A stretch of 19,650 bases of DNA. Source: an uncultured Clostridia bacterium. GTDB taxonomy: Bacteria > Bacillota > Clostridia > TANB77 > CAG-508. The stretch is from contig CAKPOI010000028.1 of assembly GCA_934169775.1 (NCBI GenBank), positions 1 through 19,650 on the forward strand. The letters are read 5' to 3'. Of the stretch, positions 14,095 to 19,650 are shown piece after piece. Each line of letters starts with the position of its first letter. Within the stretch, counting starts at the first letter, position 1. A model generated the notes under the pieces. The model searched no databases. It worked only from the letters and a program-made list of their open reading frames with translations, and was not told the origin of the DNA. Position numbers and translations under genes: made by a program.

Positions 14095-15258
14095 ATGATA
14101 ATGAATTATTATACAATGATAACAATATTATCAATATCAATTTTTGCAATGTTACTTGTAATAGTATCTTCAAATAAAAATTTTAGTAAAGGAGCTCGGA
14201 ACCAGCTAAAGCTAGCATTCATCTTTGCAATAGTAGCAATATTATGCGAGTTTATAGGTGATACTTTAGAAAAGGAAATGCTAGGAGAGCAAAACAACAT
14301 ACATTCTCTAATTACTCTTACAAAAGTAATTAAGTTTTGTATTGTACCAATGATGCCATTTTATATTAGTAAAGCAGTATTTGAAAAAAGACCAAAAAGC
14401 AAAAAAAGTAAAAGCATTTTCAAATTTTTAAGAACATATTTATACATTTATGAAATAATACTAGTTCTGGCTTTTCTAATGTACAAATTCAATGAATTTT
14501 ACGGATTATTGTATATTGTGTATAATATAAATTTTATTATAGGAACAGCATATATGTTTGTAAACGCATTTGCATTCTGCAAATACTATCAAAACAAGAA
14601 TGAAAAAGAACTAGTAAGTATAATGCTGTTTATAGTAGTATTTGTAACCTTACAAATATTTAATCCAGAAATTCAAATTTTGTGGCTAGCAATAGCTATG
14701 TCAGCAACTTTTATATATATTTATTACTATGAGTTAATACAAAACATAGATGGCTTAACGAGTCTATTAAATCAAAAAGCTTTTAGTAATTGTAAAAAAG
14801 ATATAGAAGATGAGGACTGTGCAATTGTAATCTATGATATAAACGACTTCAAAAAAATAAATGATAACTGTGGACACATGTGTGGAGACAAGATACTAAT
14901 TGAAGTTGCCAAAATTATGAAAAATCATTATCAAAAATATGGCATGTCATACCGTATGGGAGGTGATGAATTCGTAGTAATAATGGAAAAGAACATAGAA
15001 AATGCCAAAGAAATCACAGAAGAATTTGTAAAAAAAGTGGCAGAAGAAGTAATCATAGAAAAATATATAGAAAATGATTACATAATAGAAAATGTTGAAA
15101 AGTTGAAAGAAAAGCTGCCAAAGGAAATAAATATATCATATGGCATATCAGTGTACAATCCATTAAATAAGGAAGAACGTGGAATAGATGTTGTAATACA
15201 AGAAGCTGATAAAGAAATGTATTATTATAAGAACAAGTATAAAAATCAAAACCAATAA
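14095..15258 (+). CDS. Membrane-bound diguanylate cyclase (GGDEF)
   Basis: The enzyme makes the second messenger c-di-GMP from two GTP. It has 387 aa. The first ~210 residues form about six or seven membrane segments of no recognised sensor family, with a basic loop KRPKSKKSKSIFKF between segments. The GGDEF domain starts at about residue 218 (DGLTSLLNQKAF), has the metal/nucleotide motif DINDFKKINDNCGHMCGD, and the active site GGDEF at 289-293, so it should be active. The inhibitory RxxD site expected a few residues upstream is missing (the sequence reads QKYGMSYRMGGDEF), suggesting no product feedback at that site. The start is ATG 14095, 7 nt after AGGAGG (14082-14087); the ATG two codons on is an alternative. 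It is a single-gene unit. Confidence 0.93.
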   Translation: MIMNYYTMITILSISIFAMLLVIVSSNKNFSKGARNQLKLAFIFAIVAILCEFIGDTLEKEMLGEQNNIHSLITLTKVIKFCIVPMMPFYISKAVFEKRPKSKKSKSIFKFLRTYLYIYEIILVLAFLMYKFNEFYGLLYIVYNINFIIGTAYMFVNAFAFCKYYQNKNEKELVSIMLFIVVFVTLQIFNPEIQILWLAIAMSATFIYIYYYELIQNIDGLTSLLNQKAFSNCKKDIEDEDCAIVIYDINDFKKINDNCGHMCGDKILIEVAKIMKNHYQKYGMSYRMGGDEFVVIMEKNIENAKEITEEFVKKVAEEVIIEKYIENDYIIENVEKLKEKLPKEINISYGISVYNPLNKEERGIDVVIQEADKEMYYYKNKYKNQNQ

Positions 15259-15265
15259 AATGTGT

Positions 15266-15296
15266 AAAAAAGGCTATCTAATAGGTAGTCTTTTTA
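15266..15296 (+). terminator. Rho-independent terminator of the diguanylate cyclase gene
   Basis: AAAAAGGCTATC (15267-15278) pairs with GGTAGTCTTTTT (15284-15295) over 12 positions with two G-U pairs, 8 nt after the stop codon. Confidence 0.85.
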
Positions 15297-15374
15297 ATAT
15301 TATATGAAAATTTTCCGAATTTCGCATAATACAAAAATAACAATACGATGATATAATAAAGGCTTATTTTAGCC

Positions 15375-15404
15375 TTGACAAAGCTATAAAAAATCACATA
15401 TAAT
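15375..15404 (+). promoter_or_regulatory. Promoter of the CmpB-type gene
   Basis: TTGACA (15375-15380), 18 nt, TATAAT (15399-15404): perfect hexamers, about 40 nt before the start codon. Confidence 0.85.
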
Positions 15405-15444
15405 ATAGCCAAAAGAACGAAAGCAAAAGAAGGGAGGAAAAAAA

Positions 15445-16203
15445 TTGCAAATATATGGAATAGATATAAAAATATATTTTTTGCTATTTATAATATATGC
15501 AGTAATAGGATGGTGCATGGAAGTTACATGCAAACTAATACAGTACAAAAAGTTTATAGATAGAGGATTTTTAATAGGACCATATTGTCCAATATATGGA
15601 GTAGGAGCATTATTAATAACATTTTTATTAAATAAATATACACAAGATCCAGTAGTATTATTTGTAATGGCAGTAGTTGTATGTGGAATATTAGAATATT
15701 TAACAAGCTACTTTATGGAAAAAATATATCATGCAAGATGGTGGGATTACAGCAGTAAAAAATTTAATATAAACGGAAGAATTTGTCTTAGCAATTTAAT
15801 AGCATTTGGAATCTTAGGAATGTTTATAATGTATATATCAAACCCATTTTTAATAGGACAGCTAGGAAAATTAACTCCAATGTGGCTAAGCATTATATTC
15901 TGGACAATATTAGCAATATTTTTAACAGACAACATAGTATCAGGAATTATTAATAACAGTATAAAAACAACAACAAAACAACTTGGAGAAAAAATGGACA
16001 ATACAGAGGAAATCACTAAAAAAGTCAGAGAAATACTACAAAAAAAATCTGCTTTGCATAGAAGATTAATAAAGGCTTATCCAAAAATTCAAGCCGTAAA
16101 AGTAAAAATTAAAGAGAAAACTAGAAAAATCAAAGAACAAATAGAAGAGCAAAAAGAAGATATAAAAGGCAAAATAGATGAATTAAAATCTGATAAAAAA
16201 TAA
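15445..16203 (+). CDS. Putative ABC transporter permease-like membrane protein (ABC_trans_CmpB, PF06541)
   Basis: The protein has 252 aa and about five membrane segments in residues 1-165. Family motifs are AVIGWCMEV, RGFLIGPYCPIYGVGA, EYLTSYFMEKIYHARWWDYS and NINGRICLSN. From about residue 175 a highly charged, coiled-coil-like cytoplasmic tail rich in Lys and Glu reaches the C-terminus. The family is annotated as a putative ABC permease, but no ATPase or binding-protein gene lies nearby, so transport is not supported by context. The start is TTG 15445, 7 nt after GGGAGG (15432-15437). It forms a single-gene unit with its own promoter and terminator. Confidence 0.88.
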   Translation: MQIYGIDIKIYFLLFIIYAVIGWCMEVTCKLIQYKKFIDRGFLIGPYCPIYGVGALLITFLLNKYTQDPVVLFVMAVVVCGILEYLTSYFMEKIYHARWWDYSSKKFNINGRICLSNLIAFGILGMFIMYISNPFLIGQLGKLTPMWLSIIFWTILAIFLTDNIVSGIINNSIKTTTKQLGEKMDNTEEITKKVREILQKKSALHRRLIKAYPKIQAVKVKIKEKTRKIKEQIEEQKEDIKGKIDELKSDKK

Positions 16204-16254
16204 TAATAAATATGAATATTATATCAATTTAAGATTAACAAAAAATAATAATAG

Positions 16255-16284
16255 AGGGAACTTTAAATAAGCTCCCTATTTTTG
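16255..16284 (+). terminator. Terminator of the CmpB-type gene
   Basis: AGGGAACTT (16255-16263) pairs with AAGCTCCCT (16269-16277), one A-C mismatch, loop TAAAT, then ATTTTT. It lies between convergent genes and may also stop the minus-strand transcript. Confidence 0.7.
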
Positions 16285-16299
16285 TGGTAGATTGACTAA

Positions 16300-16671
16300 C
16301 TAAAGCAATTCTTCAACAGAGCATTCAAACATTAGAAACTTCATCAAATCTTGAGTGTTAAGTAACTCGACAATTTCCAGAATTCTTTCAAAATCAAAAT
16401 CATATTGAACTAAAATTTCTGGTAAAGCAGAATAGATAATACTTTTCTTAAATGTTGCTCTAATATTAGGACGATTTAAAACAGTTGCCTTATATCGAAT
16501 CCTAATAAAAATAGGAGCTATATCTTCTGCATCAACAGGAGTATGTGTTTTATTAAATATAATATCTTGCAATTCTACAATATCTTTAACAGGGCAAGAT
16601 AAAACATCTCCATCGATAAACTCAACAAAAAATTGACCACTTTTTTTAGTTACTACAACATTTTCTATCAT
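16300..16671 (-). CDS. Hypothetical protein, 123 aa
   Basis: I do not recognise a family. The protein is soluble and acidic, with no signal peptide or membrane segment. The first half looks beta-rich (MIENVVVTKKSGQFFVEFIDG) and ends in an IRIRYKATVLNRPN segment. The last 45 residues look helical and acidic (FERILEIVELLNTQDLMKF, then CSVEELL). The start is ATG 16671, 8 nt after GGAGG (16684-16680); a longer frame from the GTG at 16686 would overlap this ribosome binding site and is unlikely. It has a good promoter of its own and stands between the convergent CmpB-type gene and the upstream radical SAM gene on the same strand. Confidence 0.75.
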   Translation of the reverse strand: MIENVVVTKKSGQFFVEFIDGDVLSCPVKDIVELQDIIFNKTHTPVDAEDIAPIFIRIRYKATVLNRPNIRATFKKSIIYSALPEILVQYDFDFERILEIVELLNTQDLMKFLMFECSVEELL

Positions 16672-16748
16672 TTTTTTATCCTCCACAATAGTGTATAATG
16701 TAAAAATCCTCCTGAAAAAGCGAGGAAAAATAAAAAAGTTACAAACAA

Positions 16749-16777
16749 ATTATAACATGATTTACATAAAAAAGCAA
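16749..16777 (-). promoter_or_regulatory. Promoter of the 123-aa gene
   Basis: On the minus strand TTGCTT (16777-16772), 17 nt, TATAAT (16754-16749). The leader is about 70 nt and holds a second AGGAGG at about 16714-16709 with no start codon at a usable distance. Confidence 0.65.
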
Positions 16778-16864
16778 CAAAAATCGATAAGTTTTATGAA
16801 TAATTATGATATGATCACCATATAAAATTAATTTACCAAACACATAAGTTATCTTAAAAAATTT

Positions 16865-17815
16865 TTATTCACATTTTTCAAAAAATAAACCTTGATATAA
16901 GTCACGTTCAGCCATCAATTTATCAAACCCATTTAAAACCCATTTTTTGTGCAAATTCCATTCTGGAACAACAAGCAAATCTTTAGGAGCATCACCAGAA
17001 ATACGATGAATAACAACATCAGGAGAAATATGAGTAATAATATATGCTAAATTATTTAAATAAAAATCTAAAGAAATTGGCGTATATTTGCCAGAATAAT
17101 ACCAATCAGCCAAAATAGTATTTTTAACAACATAAGTTGAATGAATTTTTATACCTTGAATTTTATGATTATTTAAAAAAGCAACAGTATTTCTTACATC
17201 AATTTCAGTTTCACTTGGTAATCCAACCATAATATGTGCAACAACATCAATATTATATTTATTCAAAATTGAAACAGCATTAGAAAAATCTTTTGAAGTA
17301 TAACCACGACAAATTAAATTACCAGTAACATTATTTGAGGTTTACAAACCAAGTTCAACACAAACATAATATTTATCTTTATAACTTTTTAGCAAATTAG
17401 CAATATCATCATTAATGCAATCAGGACGTGTAGCAACAGCTAAACCCACAATCCTATTATCAATTAAAGCAGCATCATACTTAGCTTTTAGATTAGCAAT
17501 AGAATCATATGTATTTGTAAAGTTTTGAAAATATGCAATAAATTTATTTGCACGACTAGCTTTATAACTTGAAAAATAGTTATGAACTTGAGAATTTATA
17601 GAATCAACACTATTTTGTATATGATTGCATAAAATATGATCACCTGAACCACGTTCACTACAAAAAATACATCCTGATGTTCCAACAGTTCCATCACGAT
17701 TAGGACAGGTGAAATTCCCATCAATACATATTTTTAGAGTTCTTTCACCAAATTTATTTTTTAAGTAACTATTTAGATGTTTATACCTTTCTTTTTTTAA
17801 TAATGAAGTACTCAT
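16865..17815 (-). pseudogene. Radical SAM protein of the TIGR01212 (YhcC-like) family, interrupted by one in-frame TAA
   Basis: The frame starts at ATG 17815, after GAAAGGA, and is open to a TAA at 17344-17342 (codon 158), then open again in the same frame to 16865. Ignoring that codon gives 316 residues, a normal length for the family. The 4Fe-4S cysteines are C37, C49 and C52 in FTCPNRDGTVGTSGCIFC. The sequence around the stop is YVCVELGL-stop-TSNN..., where the family normally has ELGLQT, so a CAA glutamine codon has become TAA by one change. No frameshift is needed. The rest (RGYTSKDF, DVVAHIMVGLPSE, GIKIHSTYVVKNT, DVVIHRISGD) is well preserved, so the lesion is recent, read through, or a sequencing error. 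As written it yields only a 157-aa N-terminal fragment. Confidence 0.88.
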
Positions 17816-17845
17816 ATATTATTGTCCTTTCTTTTATATTATTAC

Positions 17846-17874
17846 ATTATACATAATATAAATATGATTGTCAA
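17846..17874 (-). promoter_or_regulatory. Promoter of the radical SAM gene
   Basis: On the minus strand TTGACA (17874-17869), 17 nt, TATAAT (17851-17846): perfect consensus, about 31 nt upstream of the ATG. The promoter is intact although the gene is interrupted. Confidence 0.88.
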
Positions 17875-17906
17875 AGCATGATATTTTCGTTGCCGAGTCA
17901 AAAAAA

Positions 17907-17968
17907 TGACTTGTGGACAGAGCAAAAATCATTAAATTTTTAATGATTTTTGCTCTGTCCACAAGTCA
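17907..17968. repeat. Perfect palindrome with 30-bp arms
   Basis: The left arm 17907-17936 (TGACTTGTGGACAGAGC, then AAAAATCATTAAA) and right arm 17939-17968 are exact inverted repeats separated by TT. The arm is another copy of the 29-bp unit found upstream of comEA (24 of 29 bases shared with the copy at 12658). It lies between the divergent radical SAM and symporter promoters and has no T tail, so a terminator role is unlikely. Confidence 0.9.
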
Positions 17969-18017
17969 GTAGTTTCTCCATATCCAAAATTCATTACCAA
18001 AAAAATTAATAAAAAAC

Positions 18018-18046
18018 TTGCAAATAGAATAAAATTAATATATAAT
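18018..18046 (+). promoter_or_regulatory. Promoter of the symporter gene
   Basis: TTGCAA (18018-18023), 17 nt, TATAAT (18041-18046). Transcription would begin near 18053. Confidence 0.8.
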
Positions 18047-18056
18047 GGAAAAAATC

Positions 18057-18080
18057 CTAGAGATATAATTATATTTCTAG
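18057..18080 (+). promoter_or_regulatory. 24-nt palindrome at the start of the symporter mRNA
   Basis: CTAGAGATAT and ATATTTCTAG flank AATT; the single non-complementary position is a G-U pair in RNA. It sits directly after the promoter, so it may be an operator for a repressor or a 5' stabilising hairpin. Confidence 0.5.
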
Positions 18081-18109
18081 TTGCCTTTCTTTAGAAAAGA
18101 GGTAGTATT

Positions 18110-19381
18110 ATGAAAAAATTTTTATCAAATTACAAGTCAACAATAATACTTTTAGCTGCAATAATTGTTGGCGCAATCATTGGAATCATATTTCAAGAAA
18201 AAGCAGCAGTTTTAAAACCCTTAGGAGACCTATTTTTAAATCTATTACTGGTAATAATAGTCCCTTTAATCTTTTTAACAATCACAACATCAATAACAAA
18301 GATGAAAACACCTAAAAGACTAGGAAAAATCATGGTAACAATAATAGCAACATTTGTTGTTACATCTATAATAGCAGTATTTGTAGGATTTGCAAGTACA
18401 TATTTTGTAAAACTAGTAAACACAGAAGATGGAGAAAAAATAAAGCAAGCATTAGAACAAGACGTAGGAACAGATGACGTAACTGAAGAAGCGGAAGATG
18501 AGCCTACAATAGCAGAAAGAACAGTCAATTTACTAACAGTAAATGATTTTTCAAAATTACTTTCAAAAGATAATATAATAGCAGTTTTAGTATTTTCAAT
18601 TTTATTTGGTGTTGCAATAAACATGTCAGGAGAAAAAGGAAAACCAGTAAAAGAATTTGTACAATCTGCAAATGAGGTAGTTGCAAATATAGTAAAAATA
18701 ATAATGTATTATGCACCTATAGGGTTAGGTTGCTATTTTGCAGCATTTGTAGGAAGTTTTGGAGCTTCTATTGCAGTTGGTTATTTGAAAACTTTTGTTG
18801 TATATACAATAGTAGCTATAGCATTTTATTTTATAATGTATACAATATATGCATGGATAGCAGGAGGAAAAAGGGGAATAAAAGCATTTTGGAAAAATGC
18901 AATACCATCAACGTTAACAGCATTAGCAACATGTTCTAGTGCAGCATCAATACCAGTTAATATTGAATGTAGTAAAAAAATGGGAGTACCAGAAGATATT
19001 GCAGAAACAACGATACCGTTAGGAACAAGCTTTCACAAAGATGGATCAATTATAGGTTCAGTATTTAAAATAATGTTTTTAGTATGTCTATTTGGAACAA
19101 GTTTAGCAACAACTGGTGATATAATGGGAGTATTAGGAATTGCATTATTAGCAAATTTATTAGTTACAGCTGTTCCAATAGGTGGTGGAACAATTTCTGA
19201 AATGCTAATTATAACAATGATGGGATATCCAGTAGCAGCTTTACCAATTTTAACAATGATTGCTACAATAATTGATGCACCAGCAACAGCACTAAATGTT
19301 GTAGGAGATACAGTTTCTTCAATGATGGTTGCAAGAGTAGTTGATGGCAAAGATTGGATGGATAAAACAGATAAAAAATAA
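18110..19381 (+). CDS. Dicarboxylate/amino acid:cation symporter family protein (DAACS)
   Basis: This is a 423-aa secondary transporter that would import an amino acid or dicarboxylate with Na+ or H+. It has the family layout of eight membrane segments plus two hairpins: LLLVIIVPLIFLTITTSI, the serine-rich hairpin 1 (ALATCSSAASIPVNI), the segment-7 motif PLGTSFHKDGSIIG in place of the usual NMDGT, hairpin 2 (VPIGGGTISEMLI) and the segment-8 motif DAPATALNVVGD. In acidic amino acid carriers the latter reads DxxRTxxNVxGD; here the substrate-binding Arg is Ala, so a glutamate/aspartate substrate is unlikely. An acidic loop (about 118-138) interrupts the N-terminal half. The start is ATG 18110, 7 nt after AGAGG. 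Confidence 0.93.
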   Translation: MKKFLSNYKSTIILLAAIIVGAIIGIIFQEKAAVLKPLGDLFLNLLLVIIVPLIFLTITTSITKMKTPKRLGKIMVTIIATFVVTSIIAVFVGFASTYFVKLVNTEDGEKIKQALEQDVGTDDVTEEAEDEPTIAERTVNLLTVNDFSKLLSKDNIIAVLVFSILFGVAINMSGEKGKPVKEFVQSANEVVANIVKIIMYYAPIGLGCYFAAFVGSFGASIAVGYLKTFVVYTIVAIAFYFIMYTIYAWIAGGKRGIKAFWKNAIPSTLTALATCSSAASIPVNIECSKKMGVPEDIAETTIPLGTSFHKDGSIIGSVFKIMFLVCLFGTSLATTGDIMGVLGIALLANLLVTAVPIGGGTISEMLIITMMGYPVAALPILTMIATIIDAPATALNVVGDTVSSMMVARVVDGKDWMDKTDKK

Positions 19382-19437
19382 TTATAATTTTTGATTGAAT
19401 AAAAAAATAAGATTAGAGAAAAATAAAAAAGGGTTAA

Positions 19438-19487
19438 AAAGTGAACCTCAAATATTAACTAAATGCTTAATATTTGGGGTTCACTTT
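19438..19487 (+). terminator. Long terminator-like hairpin after the symporter gene
   Basis: The arms 19438-19458 and 19467-19487 pair over 21 positions with a single T-G, around an 8-nt loop. The T tail is short (CTTTGATAAT). Its symmetry, AAAGTG...CACTTT, allows action from either side. Confidence 0.75.
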
Positions 19488-19489
19488 GA

Positions 19490-19650
19490 TAATATTTAAG
19501 AAAAATATAAAACTTTTTAGCCTAGCAATACAAAATAAAATTTTTCAAAAAGGTGTACTTTTAGTTTGTTCTATAAAAGCCTTCCATATGATAAAATATT
19601 TATACTTAAAAAACAAAAGTTTTTTAAAAGTGATGTTAATCTTTGAACTT
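19490..19650. other. Non-coding right end of the window
   Basis: No supported gene or convincing promoter is seen. A small A/T hairpin, TTAAAAAAC-aaaa-GTTTTTTAA, lies at about 19606-19627. Confidence 0.5.

Noticed and set aside
17342..17344. TAA recoded as glutamine
   Set aside because: TAA is used as an ordinary stop for most genes in the window, followed directly by terminators or new ribosome binding sites, so genome-wide recoding is excluded.
19568..19600. Promoter at the right end of the window (TTGTTC ... TATGAT or TAAAAT)
   Set aside because: The spacers are 15 or 20 nt and no gene follows within the window.

Overview
The window is very AT-rich DNA from a low-GC Gram-positive bacterium, most likely an anaerobic clostridial (Bacillota) species. 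The signs are A/T-ending codons (AGA for Arg, ATA for Ile), strong AAGGAGG-type ribosome binding sites, many TTG and GTG starts (7 of 16 protein genes), sigma-A type promoters almost all with 17-bp spacers, and Gram-positive envelope genes (LCP protein, DacF-type carboxypeptidase, YkvI, CvpA, ComEA). The species cannot be named from the sequence.

Layout. 1-1000: the N-terminal part of a serine recombinase on the minus strand, with a structured leader, a small unknown ORF and a terminator. 1001-1124: tRNA-Arg(TCT) with its promoter. 1257-3030: a stand-alone AAA-ATPase-like/PD-(D/E)XK protein with its own promoter and terminator. 3079-6504: an ABC-2 operon resembling gldA-gldF-gldG. 6531-7583: a YkvI-like membrane protein. 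7604-9469: a DUF5711-like anchored protein and CvpA. 9468-9667: a large nested inverted repeat. 9694-11248: an LCP family ligase. 11324-12619: a convergent D-Ala-D-Ala carboxypeptidase. 12631-13649: a comEA gene flanked on both sides by palindromic repeats. 13640-13800: initiator tRNA-fMet. 13956-15296: a membrane-bound diguanylate cyclase. 15375-16284: a CmpB-type membrane protein. 16300-16777: an unknown 123-aa protein. 16865-17874: a TIGR01212-type radical SAM gene interrupted by one in-frame TAA. 17907-17968: a perfect 30-bp-arm palindrome. 18018-19487: a dicarboxylate/amino acid:cation symporter family gene with a long terminator hairpin.

Most of the window (3-19 kb) looks like chromosomal housekeeping and envelope content: wall polymer attachment (LCP), peptidoglycan trimming (DacF), membrane transport, c-di-GMP synthesis and DNA uptake. 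The left end looks like the edge of a mobile element. No CRISPR array, rRNA, phage structural module or recognisable multi-gene defence system is visible. The most unusual signals are non-coding: a promoter-hairpin-mini-ORF-terminator leader ahead of the recombinase, a hairpin between the Shine-Dalgarno and start codon of cvpA, a ~200-nt nested palindrome after cvpA, and a recurring 29-bp unit that occurs singly, in tandem and as a perfect palindrome.
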